DNA of 64,000 bases, from the NCBI RefSeq assembly GCF_900188415.1, contig NZ_FZNV01000003.1, positions 124,001 to 188,000 on the forward strand. The letters are read 5' to 3'. Source of the DNA: Maribacter sedimenticola. Its GTDB lineage: Bacteria > Bacteroidota > Bacteroidia > Flavobacteriales > Flavobacteriaceae. The notes under the pieces were generated by a model, which saw only the letters and a list, made by a program, of their open reading frames with translations, searched no databases and was not told the origin of the DNA. Both the position numbers and the translations under genes were made by a program. Numbering within the stretch: position 1 is the stretch's first letter; each line of letters begins with the position of its first letter. This document shows positions 53,623-63,478 of this stretch, piece by piece.

Positions 53623-54417
53623 ATGAAAATAGCAATTATAGGAGCTGGAAACTTAGGACTTTCAATAGCCACGGGTATTTTGAACAGCAATGGCGCCACC
53701 AGTATGTATTTGACCAAACGGGATATAAAGTCCATTGCCGATTTTGAAAAATACGATAAGGTTACCGTAACGGATGACAATAGACTGGCCGTACAACGAT
53801 CTGATATCTTAATATTTGCCGTACAACCCGTACATTTTGCTGAAATTTTGGAAAGCGTAAAGGATCTATTGACAGACAACCATGTGTTGATTTCTACCAT
53901 TACCGGTTTTGGAATTGCAAAGATCGAGGCCGTCATAGGAAAGGACCATTATATTATTAGGAGTATGCCCAACACGGCTATTTCGGTCGGCAAATCCATG
54001 ACCTGTATCTGTAGTAATGAAAAAGGTAAGAAAAGGGTTGAGCTTGCAAAGGCAATTTTCAATAGAATGGGACATTCCATGGAAATTCCTGAAAGTCAAA
54101 TGCAGGCGGCAACCGTTATCTGTGCAAGCGGGATCGCTTTTTGGATGCGCTTGATACGTGCCACTACCCAAGGGGCCATACAATTAGGGTTTGATGCCCA
54201 TGAAGCACAGGAATTAGCTATGCACACCTGTAACGGAGCTGCAAGCCTTCTTATTGAATCTGGCAATCATCCGGAAGAGGAAATCGATAGGGTTACCACG
54301 CCCATGGGATGTACCATAAAAGGCCTGAACGAAATGGAGCACCAAGGACTAAGCTCATCCCTAATAAGGGGAATAGTGGCATCTTTTGACAAAATTACCG
54401 AGTTTAAGAATAGCTGA
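53623..54417 (+). CDS. proC: pyrroline-5-carboxylate reductase
   Basis: This 264-residue protein has the Rossmann motif AIIGAGNLGLSIA and the signature RSMPNTAISVGKSMT, with a terminal TTPMGCTIKGLNEMEHQG. It reduces pyrroline-5-carboxylate to proline. It lies within the arginine operon, linking proline and arginine synthesis from glutamate. Confidence 0.93.
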   Translation: MKIAIIGAGNLGLSIATGILNSNGATSMYLTKRDIKSIADFEKYDKVTVTDDNRLAVQRSDILIFAVQPVHFAEILESVKDLLTDNHVLISTITGFGIAKIEAVIGKDHYIIRSMPNTAISVGKSMTCICSNEKGKKRVELAKAIFNRMGHSMEIPESQMQAATVICASGIAFWMRLIRATTQGAIQLGFDAHEAQELAMHTCNGAASLLIESGNHPEEEIDRVTTPMGCTIKGLNEMEHQGLSSSLIRGIVASFDKITEFKNS

Positions 54418-54476
54418 GCGTAACAAACATGCCTGCTTAAAATTAAATATGAGCTATTAGCGAAAAGTGATAAAAT

Positions 54477-55604
54477 ATGAAATTATTTGACGTTTACCCT
54501 TTATATAATGTAACCCCGGTCTCTGCTCAAGGTATTGTAGTGACGGATGAAAAAGGACAGGAATATTTGGATTTTTATGGCGGTCATGCCGTAATCTCCA
54601 TTGGCCACACGCACCCACACTATGTAAAACGGCTAAAAGATCAGTTGGATAAAATAGGATTTTACAGTAACGCCGTTCAAAATCCATTACAAGAAGAGTT
54701 AGCGGAAAAATTGGGTGCGGTATCCAATTGCGAGGATTATAACTTATTTATGTGCAATTCTGGGGCAGAGGCAAATGAGAATGCCCTAAAAATGGCATCA
54801 TTTGTTACCGGTAAATCCAAGGTCATTGCTTTTAACAATGGTTTTCATGGACGTACCTCTGCCGCGGTGGCCGCAACGGATAACCCCTCGATCAACGCCC
54901 CTATTAACCAACAACAAAAAGTTACTTTTTTAACGCTCAACGATATTAAAAGTTTTGAGAATGAAATTGTCAAAAAAAATATCTGTGCAGTTATAATTGA
55001 ATCTATACAGGGTGTTGGCGGTCTGGACGAACCTACTACGGAATTTTACCAAAACGTGGCCGCTTTGTGCAAAGAGAACAATGTCATGTTAATTGCAGAT
55101 GAAGTACAATGTGGATTTGGCAGAAGCGGTAAATTCTTTGGTTTTCAACATCATAACATTAAGCCGGATATTATCAGCATTGCAAAAGGTATGGGCAACG
55201 GTTTCCCTGTTGGCGGAATTTTAATTCATGAGAGCATTAAAGCTAAATACGGTATGTTAGGTACAACGTTTGGAGGTAACCATTTGGCATGTACCGCAAC
55301 CTTGGCCGTATTGGAAGTCATTGAAAAGGAAAATTTAATTGCCAATGCAGAAAAGCTTGGACATTATTTTAGGCAAAAGGCAACAGAAATACCGCATGTA
55401 AAACGAGTAAAAGGAAGAGGTTTAATGCTTGGTTTGGAGTTCGATTTTCAAGTAGCGGAATTACGCAAGAAATTGATACATGAACATCATCTCTTTACTG
55501 GTGGTGCCAAGGATAAAACCGTTTTAAGAATATTACCGGCCCTGAATATCACGGAACAACATCTAGATGCGTTCTTTGTGGCCCTCAAAACCGCATTATC
55601 ATGA
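54477..55604 (+). CDS. argD: N-acyl-ornithine aminotransferase
   Basis: This 375-residue protein has the class-III aminotransferase pattern: LDFYGGHAVISIGHTHP, CNSGAEANENALKMA, IADEVQCGFGRSGKFF and the PLP lysine in SIAKGMGNGFPVGG. It transfers an amino group to N-acyl-glutamate semialdehyde. Its stop overlaps the proA start (ATGA), indicating translational coupling. Confidence 0.92.
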   Translation: MKLFDVYPLYNVTPVSAQGIVVTDEKGQEYLDFYGGHAVISIGHTHPHYVKRLKDQLDKIGFYSNAVQNPLQEELAEKLGAVSNCEDYNLFMCNSGAEANENALKMASFVTGKSKVIAFNNGFHGRTSAAVAATDNPSINAPINQQQKVTFLTLNDIKSFENEIVKKNICAVIIESIQGVGGLDEPTTEFYQNVAALCKENNVMLIADEVQCGFGRSGKFFGFQHHNIKPDIISIAKGMGNGFPVGGILIHESIKAKYGMLGTTFGGNHLACTATLAVLEVIEKENLIANAEKLGHYFRQKATEIPHVKRVKGRGLMLGLEFDFQVAELRKKLIHEHHLFTGGAKDKTVLRILPALNITEQHLDAFFVALKTALS

Positions 55605-56797
55605 GTAAGATCCTAAGCCTTGAAAAACGAAATGCGGTATTGTTGCGCATGGCAGAATTGGTAAGGCAAGAAGAATCCATTTTAATATCCGCCAACGACA
55701 AAGATTTAACTTCTTTTGAATCTGGGGACCTTGCAATGACAGACCGTTTAAAGGTCAATAAAAAAAAGGTGGGGGAAATGATACTTTCCTTAAAGCAATT
55801 GGCCGCACAGGATGATCCGCTACATGTAGAGCGTTTTCAGTTTACCCATGATAACGGATTGGAGATAAGCAATAGAACGGCTCCTTTTGGAACCATAATG
55901 ATTATTTACGAATCTCGGCCAGATGTTACTATTGAGGCTGCAGGAATTGCGTTTAAATCAGGAAATAAAATACTATTAAAAGGAGGTAAGGAATCGTTGA
56001 ATTCCAATTTGGTACTGGTCAACCTTTGGCATAAGGCCTTAGAGGCCTGTGACTGTTCCAAGGAATGGGTAACATATTTAAATTATTCTAGGGAAGAAAC
56101 ACAGCGGTTTTTGGAAAACCCTTCCCAAAAGCTAGATCTGATCGTACCAAGGGGTGGTGAAAAACTCATTGCTTTTGTTAAGACACATGCACAATGTCCA
56201 GTTATTGTGAGCGGGCGGGGCAATAATTTTGTCTATGTCTCACATGAGGCAGACCTGCAAATGGCACTCGATGTTATTGTAAATGCCAAGACCACTAAAA
56301 TTTCCGCTTGCAACGCCGTGGATAAAGTAATTATTTCCAGAGATTTACCTCGAAAAATGGAATTCTTAAATCATTTGGTACAGACCCTAAGAAAATATAA
56401 CGTGGATATCATAACCGACGCAAAATTGGCAGGCTTGGAAGGAACGACCAAAATGGACAATGAATCAGTTTGGCATGAGGAATTTTTAGATTACAAAATT
56501 GTAATAGGACAAGTACCTGATGTAGATGAGGCCATACAACACATCAATACGTATGGAGGTGGCCATTCGGCTGCCATAATAACCGTAAATGAAGAAGAAG
56601 CATCGGTTTTTATGCAATCTGTGGATAGTGCCGCAGTTTACCACAATGCATCTACCAGATTTACGGACGGTGGGCAATTTGGTCTAGGTGGTGAGCTTGC
56701 TATCAGTACGGATAAGTTACACCAACGCGGCCCTATAGGCTTGCAGCATTTGGTGACTAACAAATGGTATGTAAAAGGAAACGGACAGATTAGATAA
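55601..56797 (+). CDS. proA: glutamate-5-semialdehyde dehydrogenase
   Basis: This 398-residue protein has the catalytic Cys in KISACNAVDKV and the ProA-typical ESRPDVTIEAAGIAFKSG and HNASTRFTDGGQFGLGGELAISTDK. It reduces glutamyl-5-phosphate. It overlaps argD by four bases and is followed by a heptamer repeat before proB. Confidence 0.93.
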   Translation: MSKILSLEKRNAVLLRMAELVRQEESILISANDKDLTSFESGDLAMTDRLKVNKKKVGEMILSLKQLAAQDDPLHVERFQFTHDNGLEISNRTAPFGTIMIIYESRPDVTIEAAGIAFKSGNKILLKGGKESLNSNLVLVNLWHKALEACDCSKEWVTYLNYSREETQRFLENPSQKLDLIVPRGGEKLIAFVKTHAQCPVIVSGRGNNFVYVSHEADLQMALDVIVNAKTTKISACNAVDKVIISRDLPRKMEFLNHLVQTLRKYNVDIITDAKLAGLEGTTKMDNESVWHEEFLDYKIVIGQVPDVDEAIQHINTYGGGHSAAIITVNEEEASVFMQSVDSAAVYHNASTRFTDGGQFGLGGELAISTDKLHQRGPIGLQHLVTNKWYVKGNGQIR

Positions 56798-56801
56798 GTG
56801 A

Positions 56802-56848
56802 TTCGTTGTTCGTTGTTCGTTGTTCGTTGTTCGTTGTTCGTTGTTCGT
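56802..56848. repeat. heptanucleotide tandem repeat (TTCGTTG)n
   Basis: TTCGTTG is repeated six times with a partial seventh copy (TTCGT), 47 bp without variation. It lies in the proA-proB spacer. It is unrelated in sequence to the repeats near argC but has the same unit length. Confidence 0.9.
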
Positions 56849-56929
56849 AAAATAAATGATAATAGTGTCGGGTTATGCGCAATCGAAACCTAAAAAACGG
56901 CTAATAGTTAAGACTAAAAGCAAAGAAGC

Positions 56930-57694
56930 ATGTTGAAAAAGAGAATTTTATTAAAAATTGGTTCCAATACCCTAACCAAGGATACTGACCATATTTCTCG
57001 TGGTAAAATTGAGGATATAGGAAGGCAAATTGCGGCATTAAAGGACCAATATGAATTCATCATTGTGAGTTCCGGAGCTATAGCCGCAGCAAAGCAATTT
57101 GTAAAACTAGAACATAATGGCGAGGAAATTAATGTCAAGCAAGCTCTTGCATCCATAGGACAACCACATCTTATGAGGATTTTCCAGGAAAATTTCCGTG
57201 AATTGGGCTTATTTACCTCCCAATGCCTTTTATCCTATTCTGACTTTGAAAAAGAAGGTTCAAAAATAAATATTAAGAACACCATTAACGTTTTGGTCGC
57301 CAATAACTTTATCCCCATAATCAACGAGAACGATACCGTTGCTACAGATGAAATCAAGTTTGGGGACAATGATAAATTGGCCGGTCTAACCGCTGCCCTT
57401 CTTGCAGCAGATATTTTAATAATCGCGACCAATACGGATGGTATTTACACTAAGGTCTCGTTGGCCAGCAATACTCCCAAAACCATTACTAGTGTATCCG
57501 ATCTTGATGAGTTGAGCCAAGAAATTGGCGACTCTAAATCCACACACGGTACCGGGGGTATGCAGTCTAAGATAGATGCCGCAACAATTGCTAAGAACGC
57601 AGGCATAGAAACTTGGATCACCAATGGCCTTGCGGATAATTTCATAATAGATGCTATTGAAAACAAAAGTGTATTTACAAAAATAAAAGCATGA
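56930..57694 (+). CDS. proB: glutamate 5-kinase
   Basis: This 254-residue protein has the amino-acid kinase fold (ILLKIGSNTLTKD, IVSSGAIAAAKQF, IINENDTVATDEIKFGDNDK, GTGGMQSKIDAA). The C-terminal PUA domain of longer ProB proteins is absent. It phosphorylates glutamate for proline synthesis. The stop overlaps argF' in ATGA. Confidence 0.92.
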   Translation: MLKKRILLKIGSNTLTKDTDHISRGKIEDIGRQIAALKDQYEFIIVSSGAIAAAKQFVKLEHNGEEINVKQALASIGQPHLMRIFQENFRELGLFTSQCLLSYSDFEKEGSKINIKNTINVLVANNFIPIINENDTVATDEIKFGDNDKLAGLTAALLAADILIIATNTDGIYTKVSLASNTPKTITSVSDLDELSQEIGDSKSTHGTGGMQSKIDAATIAKNAGIETWITNGLADNFIIDAIENKSVFTKIKA

Positions 57695-58635
57695 AGAATT
57701 ACCTTTCCATAAATGATATAGATGTATTGTCCAATTGGGTAAAAGAAGCCATATCATTAAAAAAAGACCCTAAAAAATTTAAGAAACTTGGTAGCGATAA
57801 GACAATCGGACTCCTATTTTTCAACAATTCTCTACGTACACGATTAAGCACACAAAAGGCCGCAATGAATTTGGGTATGGATGTGATTGTAATGAATTTT
57901 GGAAGCGAAGGGTGGGCGTTGGAATATGCCGATGGCACTATTATGGACCAAGGCACATCTGAACATATAAAAGAGGCGGCGCAAGTAATTTCCCAATATT
58001 GTGATATCATTGCCATACGTGCATTTGCCGGTTTGGTAGATAAGAAACTAGATGAAGCGGAAGAAGTATTGAACGGATTTAAAAAATATGCCAATGTTCC
58101 CATCGTTAACATGGAAAGTTCCGTTGGGCATCCGTTACAGGCCCTTACCGATGCCATTACCATGGAAGAACATAATTTTAAAAACAATCCTAAAGTGGTC
58201 TTATCTTGGGCTCCCCACCCTAGATCCTTACCGCACGCCGTAGCCAATTCCTTTGTGCAAATGATGCAGAAACAACATGCGGAGTTTGTAATCACCCACC
58301 CAAAAGGATATGAACTAGACCCTAACATCACAAAAGATTGTACTATTGAGCACGACCAAGAAAAAGCTTTAGAAAACGCCGATTTTGTTTATGTAAAAAA
58401 CTGGAGCAGCTATAACGATTATGGTCAAATAAAATCGCAAGACCCAAACTGGCAAATGACGCTTAAGAAATTAGGCAAGGCAAAATTTATGCATTGCCTA
58501 CCCGTACGTAGAAATGTAGTGGTAGCAGATGAAATTTTGGACAGTGACCAATCTTTGGTCATTGAGCAGGCAAACAATAGGACCTATGCGGCGCAGTTGG
58601 TACTAAAAAAAATACTGGAGAATTTAAAAGACTAA
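57691..58635 (+). CDS. argF': N-acyl-ornithine transcarbamylase (ArgF')
   Basis: This 314-residue protein has the carbamoyl-phosphate site (NNSLRTR), HPLQALTDA and HCLPVRRN, in the arrangement of acetyl- or succinyl-ornithine transcarbamylases rather than ornithine carbamoyltransferase. Residue 90, which by recollection is Pro in the Bacteroides succinyl enzyme and Glu in the Xanthomonas acetyl enzyme, is Ser here (GTSEHIKEA). A serine would be more like the succinyl type. The substrate assignment remains open. Confidence 0.9.
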   Translation: MKNYLSINDIDVLSNWVKEAISLKKDPKKFKKLGSDKTIGLLFFNNSLRTRLSTQKAAMNLGMDVIVMNFGSEGWALEYADGTIMDQGTSEHIKEAAQVISQYCDIIAIRAFAGLVDKKLDEAEEVLNGFKKYANVPIVNMESSVGHPLQALTDAITMEEHNFKNNPKVVLSWAPHPRSLPHAVANSFVQMMQKQHAEFVITHPKGYELDPNITKDCTIEHDQEKALENADFVYVKNWSSYNDYGQIKSQDPNWQMTLKKLGKAKFMHCLPVRRNVVVADEILDSDQSLVIEQANNRTYAAQLVLKKILENLKD

Positions 58636-58636
58636 C

Positions 58637-59392
58637 GTGGGCCATAAACTTGAACATAAGGTAGCGATAGTAACAGGGGCAACCAGCGGCATGGGCAAAG
58701 CCATTGCAAGATCCTTTGTTGCCAATGGCGCCAGCGTTGTATTATCTGGCAGGAATATTGAACGTGGTAAAAAGTTGGCAAAGGAACTAGGAGATCAGGC
58801 CCTGTTTTTAAATGGTGATGTAAGCATTGGTACCTATAACGAACAACTTGTGCGGTTAGCCGTGGAACGATTTGGAAGATTGGATATCCTTTCCTTGAAT
58901 GCCGGAATTTTAGGTATAGGTAGTGTCACAGATTTAGAGGAACACGTATGGAATACCACGTTACATACCAACCTTTCCTCTATATTTCTCCTTTCAAAAT
59001 ATGCTATTCCAGAATTGCAAAAGCAACCGGGAAGTTCAATACTTATCAATGCCTCTATAGCCGCCTATAAAAGTTTTCCGCAACATCCAGCATATTGTGC
59101 CTCAAAGGCGGGTTCTCTTGCCTTAATGCGCCAAATGGCGGTAGAGTACGCCCCAAGCATTAGGGTAAATGCCATGTGTCCAGGACCTGTAGACACCCCA
59201 TTGCTACATGATTCCGCCAAAGCGTTCAACGATCCTTCCAAGGCCGTGGAAAATGCCGGCAAGAGTACACTTTTAAATAGGCTTGGAAAAGCTAGTGATG
59301 TTGCCAACCTAGCGTTGTTCCTGGTTTCTGAAGATGCGTCTTGGATTACAGGTTCTGCAATGACCATTGATGGAGGTAAAATAAACACATAA
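58637..59392 (+). CDS. SDR oxidoreductase inside arginine operon
   Basis: This 251-residue SDR starts with GTG 58637, one base after the argF' stop. The motifs are intact: TGATSGMGKAIA, NAGIL, serine INASIAAY and YCASK as catalytic Y-x-x-x-K. It ends one base before argB. It is probably co-translated with both neighbours. No SDR step is known in arginine synthesis, so its role is unknown; a side-product or coupled redox role can only be guessed. Confidence 0.85.
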   Translation: MGHKLEHKVAIVTGATSGMGKAIARSFVANGASVVLSGRNIERGKKLAKELGDQALFLNGDVSIGTYNEQLVRLAVERFGRLDILSLNAGILGIGSVTDLEEHVWNTTLHTNLSSIFLLSKYAIPELQKQPGSSILINASIAAYKSFPQHPAYCASKAGSLALMRQMAVEYAPSIRVNAMCPGPVDTPLLHDSAKAFNDPSKAVENAGKSTLLNRLGKASDVANLALFLVSEDASWITGSAMTIDGGKINT

Positions 59393-59393
59393 C

Positions 59394-60173
59394 ATGAAAG
59401 AAGTAGTTTCCATAGTTAAAATTGGTGGTAACGTTATTGAGGATGACCATGCCCTAGACCAATTTTTGAATTCCTTTTCTAAATTAAAAGGACCAAAAGT
59501 ATTGATTCATGGAGGTGGAAAATTAGCCACCAAATTGTCCACTAGATTGGGCATACCATCTAATATGGTAGATGGCAGACGTATTACGGACAAAGAAACC
59601 GTAGATGTCATTACCATGGTGTATGCTGGTTTGGCCAATAAAAAAATTGTAGCCCAACTTCAGTCCAAAGGTATTAATGCCTTAGGTATGAGCGGCGCGG
59701 ACGGCAATAGCATTCAAGCTCATAAAAGACCTGTCAAAGAGATAGATTATGGTTTTGTTGGCGATATTGACGGGATAAATTCCAAAATGATCGCTAATTT
59801 ATTGGGTACAGGAATCACGCCTGTTTTCTGTGCTATTTCCCATGATGGAAAAGGTCAGTTACTAAATACGAATGCAGATACCATAGCCGCTGAAATTTCC
59901 ATTGCAATGGCATCTTATTATGAAGTTATACTATATTATTGTTTTGAGAAAAAAGGGGTTTTAATGCATATAGAGGACGAAAATTCGGTCATAGAACATA
60001 TAAACACAACAACCTATAAGGAACTTTTGGACAAAGGTATCATTGCCGATGGCATGTTGCCCAAGCTACATAACTGCTTTCATGCATTAGAGCACAATGT
60101 TGCAAAGGTATGCTTGGGAGATGTGGGCATGCTCCAAAAAAACGCAGAACTGTTCACTACCATAACGCTTTAA
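59394..60173 (+). CDS. argB: N-acylglutamate kinase
   Basis: This 259-residue protein has the amino-acid kinase fold with VLIHGGGKLATKL, GLANKKIVAQLQ, LGMSGADGNS and LLNTNADTIAAEI. It phosphorylates N-acetyl- or N-succinyl-glutamate. It lies one base from each neighbour, inside the operon. Confidence 0.92.
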   Translation: MKEVVSIVKIGGNVIEDDHALDQFLNSFSKLKGPKVLIHGGGKLATKLSTRLGIPSNMVDGRRITDKETVDVITMVYAGLANKKIVAQLQSKGINALGMSGADGNSIQAHKRPVKEIDYGFVGDIDGINSKMIANLLGTGITPVFCAISHDGKGQLLNTNADTIAAEISIAMASYYEVILYYCFEKKGVLMHIEDENSVIEHINTTTYKELLDKGIIADGMLPKLHNCFHALEHNVAKVCLGDVGMLQKNAELFTTITL

Positions 60174-60174
60174 A

Positions 60175-61239
60175 ATGAATCAAGAACAACTTACGAAAAG
60201 CGCACTTGAATTACTTAAAAATTTAATTGCAATAGAATCTTTCTCCAAAGAAGAGGATAAGACCGCAGCTGCCATACAGGCTTGGTTGGCCAGTTATAAT
60301 ATCCCAACCGAGAGAGATATAAACAACGTAATTGCCAAAAATAAATATTGGGATGATAGTAAACCAACACTGCTTCTAAACTCTCACCATGATACGGTTA
60401 AACCAAATACGGCCTATACCAAAAATCCGTTTGACCCTCATATAGAGGATGGTAAGTTATTTGGACTTGGAAGTAATGATGCCGGCGGACCATTGGTATC
60501 ACTTTTGGCTACATTCGTTAATTTTTACGAGGCCGAAAACCTCAACCATAACATTTTAATGGTGGCTTCCGCAGAAGAGGAAAATGCCGGGGAAAATAGT
60601 CTTAGGGGGCTATTGCCCAAACTTCCACCAATTGACGTGGCCATTGTTGGAGAACCTACCCTTATGCAGTTAGCCATAGCGGAAAAAGGTTTGGTCGTTT
60701 TTGATGCTGTGGTAAAAGGTACCCCATCACATGCCGCACATCCTAATACGGACAATGCAATCTATAATACAATTGATGCACTCAAATGGTTCAAGAATTA
60801 TAAATTCAAAAAAACGTCAGAGGCACTTGGAGATGTAAAATTGACCGTTACCCAAATTAATGCCGGTACCCAGCACAACGTAGTGCCTGCACATGTAGAT
60901 TTAGTCATAGATGTACGGGTTAACGATGCATATTCAAATAAGGAAATAGCAGATATTTTGAAGAAAGAGGCCCCTTGTTCTATCAAGGAACGGTCTTTAC
61001 GTTTAAACTCTTCTAAAATAGACAAGGACCATCCTTTGGTACAATCCGGTATTGCGTTGGGAAGGTCCACTTACGGCTCTCCCACCCTGTCCGATCAGGC
61101 GGCATTAAGTTGTCAATCCTTAAAATTAGGACCAGGTGATAGTACACGTTCCCATTCTGCCAATGAATTTATTTATGTTCATGAAATTGAGGAAGGCATA
61201 GATTTGTATATTAAATTATTAAAAGGATTTTTGCAATAG
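60175..61239 (+). CDS. argE: M20-family N-acyl-ornithine/citrulline deacylase
   Basis: This 354-residue protein has the M20 metal site: LLNSHHDTVKP, GSNDAGGP, AEEENAGE and VGEPT, and a final His in STRSHSANEF. Because the transcarbamylase is of the N-acyl type, this enzyme probably removes the acyl group from N-acyl-citrulline before ArgG. It starts two bases after argB ends. Confidence 0.9.
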   Translation: MNQEQLTKSALELLKNLIAIESFSKEEDKTAAAIQAWLASYNIPTERDINNVIAKNKYWDDSKPTLLLNSHHDTVKPNTAYTKNPFDPHIEDGKLFGLGSNDAGGPLVSLLATFVNFYEAENLNHNILMVASAEEENAGENSLRGLLPKLPPIDVAIVGEPTLMQLAIAEKGLVVFDAVVKGTPSHAAHPNTDNAIYNTIDALKWFKNYKFKKTSEALGDVKLTVTQINAGTQHNVVPAHVDLVIDVRVNDAYSNKEIADILKKEAPCSIKERSLRLNSSKIDKDHPLVQSGIALGRSTYGSPTLSDQAALSCQSLKLGPGDSTRSHSANEFIYVHEIEEGIDLYIKLLKGFLQ

Positions 61240-61322
61240 GCAGTTCACTTAGAATTAACATACCATACTGTACGGATAGCATATTTAAATATGATATTTG
61301 AACTACTAATTGAAATTGAATT

Positions 61323-62600
61323 ATGAAACTTTGGGATAAAGGATTTAGCACGGATAAAAAAATAGACCATTTTACAGTGGGCAATGATAGGGAGTTAGAC
61401 CTTCACTTGGCAAAATATGATGTCATAGCCTCAAAAGCCCATGCTAAAATGCTAGGCAAAATTGGTTTGTTGACCACTAAGGAAACCAAGGAATTGGTAG
61501 ATGAGCTAGATTTAATTGCTGCCAGAATTGAAAAAGGTACGTTTTCCATAGAAAAATCCTTTGAGGACATGCATTCAAAAATTGAATACATGCTTACTTT
61601 GAGCCTAGGAGATACCGGTAAAAAAATACATACCGCACGATCAAGAAACGATCAGGTTTTAGTGGCCATGCATCTTTATTTAAAAGATGAACTGAAAGAA
61701 ATTAAGACAATGACAAAGTCCTTGTTCAACCTTTTAATAGTAAAGGCGGAAGAACACAAGGAGGTACTATTGCCTGGTTATACCCACCTACAAATAGCCA
61801 TGCCGTCCTCTTTTGGGCTTTGGTTCTCTGCCTATGCTGAAAGTTTAATAGACGACCTATATTTTATAGAGGCCGCTTTTAAAGTAGCGGACCAAAACCC
61901 GTTGGGAAGTGCCGCAGGATATGGAAGCTCTTTTGATATAGACCGTAGTTTCACCACAAAGGAAATGGGCTTTGAGACAATGAAATATAATGTTGTAGCA
62001 GCTCAAATGAGCCGTGGAAAGGCAGAAAAAGCTGCAGCCTTTGGCTTGGCAAATATTGCCGCAACCCTCTCTAAAATGGCTATGGACATATGCCTTTACA
62101 TGAGTCAGAACTTTAATTTTATTTCTTTTCCGGACGAGTTGACCACAGGCTCAAGTATAATGCCGCACAAAAAAAATCCGGATGTATTTGAATTGATAAG
62201 GGGTAAATGCAACAAACTCCAATCCATTCCCAATCAATTGACATTAGTCATCAACAATCTTCCCAGCGGATATCATAGGGACCTACAATTGGTAAAGGAA
62301 ATTATTGTACCTGCCATTCAGGATATGAAAGCCTGTATTGAAATACTTACTTTCAGCCTTAAGGAAATACAAGTTAACACTGCTATTCTGGAAGACCCTA
62401 AATATGACTATCTATTTAGTGTGGACACCCTTAACGAGCTTGTGCAAAATGGTATGCCGTTTAGGGACGCCTATAAAAAAATGGGTATGGAAATTCAGGA
62501 AGGTACATTTTCACCAAAAAGGGATATACATCATACCCATGAAGGAAGTTTAGGTAACTTGTGCCTAAAAGAAATTGCGGAAAAGATGAAAAAGGTCTAG
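61323..62600 (+). CDS. argH: argininosuccinate lyase
   Basis: This 425-residue protein carries the signature GSSIMPHKKNPDVFE and SRNDQVLVAMHLYLKDEL, as in the ASL/fumarase superfamily. It releases arginine and fumarate, the last step. It overlaps the convergent BrkB gene by four bases at 62597-62600. Confidence 0.95.
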   Translation: MKLWDKGFSTDKKIDHFTVGNDRELDLHLAKYDVIASKAHAKMLGKIGLLTTKETKELVDELDLIAARIEKGTFSIEKSFEDMHSKIEYMLTLSLGDTGKKIHTARSRNDQVLVAMHLYLKDELKEIKTMTKSLFNLLIVKAEEHKEVLLPGYTHLQIAMPSSFGLWFSAYAESLIDDLYFIEAAFKVADQNPLGSAAGYGSSFDIDRSFTTKEMGFETMKYNVVAAQMSRGKAEKAAAFGLANIAATLSKMAMDICLYMSQNFNFISFPDELTTGSSIMPHKKNPDVFELIRGKCNKLQSIPNQLTLVINNLPSGYHRDLQLVKEIIVPAIQDMKACIEILTFSLKEIQVNTAILEDPKYDYLFSVDTLNELVQNGMPFRDAYKKMGMEIQEGTFSPKRDIHHTHEGSLGNLCLKEIAEKMKKV

Positions 62601-63478
62601 TCCCTTTTCACATATTTGTCCGAATATATTTTGGTGAATTGTGCACCAAATGTAACGATCAAGCTAGAGTACGAAACCCAGAGCATGACCAAAATTATGC
62701 TTCCGGCGGCTCCATATGTTGACCCAGGCTCTGCCTTTCCAAAATAGAAAGCCAAAGCATATTTTCCAATTAAAAATGAAAAAGTGGTCAATGCGGCCCC
62801 TACTTTAACCGCCTTCCAACGTACATGGGTACTGGGCAAATACTTGAACATTGCGCCAAACAACAAGTAGATAAATGTGAGTGACAATAGAATATCCAAA
62901 ACAAAACCTAAAGCTAACATGCCTTCTGGCAACAATCTGGACAAATGAGCTGAAAAAGCGGATAAAAATGAAGTAAGTACAAAACTAATAAGCAATAAAA
63001 AACCAAATATAAGTATGAAACCAAATCCTTTTAACCGCATGAAAAGTGTAGAAAGTACTTCATTGGTATATTTTGGTTTTGCATTCCAAATATCGTTCAA
63101 CGCATTTTGTAATTGATAAAATACTCCGGTCGCACCATAAATGAGAACCCCAACCCCTAAAATCGTGGCAATTACGGAGGTATTTTCGCTACCTCTATCT
63201 GCAATCATTTCTTGGATAGATTGTGCGGTTTCCGGCCCCATAGCAGATGAAATCTCGGCGAATAATTCTCCTCGCACAATTTCTTTTCCCCATATACCTC
63301 CTACCAGTTCCAAAATCAATATTAAAAGACCTGGTAATGAAAGTATAGCGTAATAAGCAATTACGGCACTTATTTGAAATGGTTCTTTAGCCATCCATGC
63401 CTTAAAGGTATCTACCATTAACCTTGGTAGATGTCTAAAATTAAATGTAGGTGTATTTAAATCTTGGGTATTAGACAT
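62597..63478 (-). CDS. YihY/BrkB-family membrane protein
   Basis: This 293-residue protein has about six transmembrane segments and the YihY/virulence-factor-BrkB pattern: FQISAVIAYYAILSLPGLLI near the start, GATGVFYQLQNALNDIWNAKP, and YGAAGSIILVMLWVSYSSLIVTFGAQF near the end. The function is unknown; it is an inner-membrane protein. Confidence 0.9.
   Translation of the reverse strand: MSNTQDLNTPTFNFRHLPRLMVDTFKAWMAKEPFQISAVIAYYAILSLPGLLILILELVGGIWGKEIVRGELFAEISSAMGPETAQSIQEMIADRGSENTSVIATILGVGVLIYGATGVFYQLQNALNDIWNAKPKYTNEVLSTLFMRLKGFGFILIFGFLLLISFVLTSFLSAFSAHLSRLLPEGMLALGFVLDILLSLTFIYLLFGAMFKYLPSTHVRWKAVKVGAALTTFSFLIGKYALAFYFGKAEPGSTYGAAGSIILVMLWVSYSSLIVTFGAQFTKIYSDKYVKRD

Noticed and set aside
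57699..58331. 210-codon open frame antisense to argF'
   Set aside because: It is a shadow of a well-supported enzyme gene; the translation is cysteine/serine-rich without any recognisable pattern.
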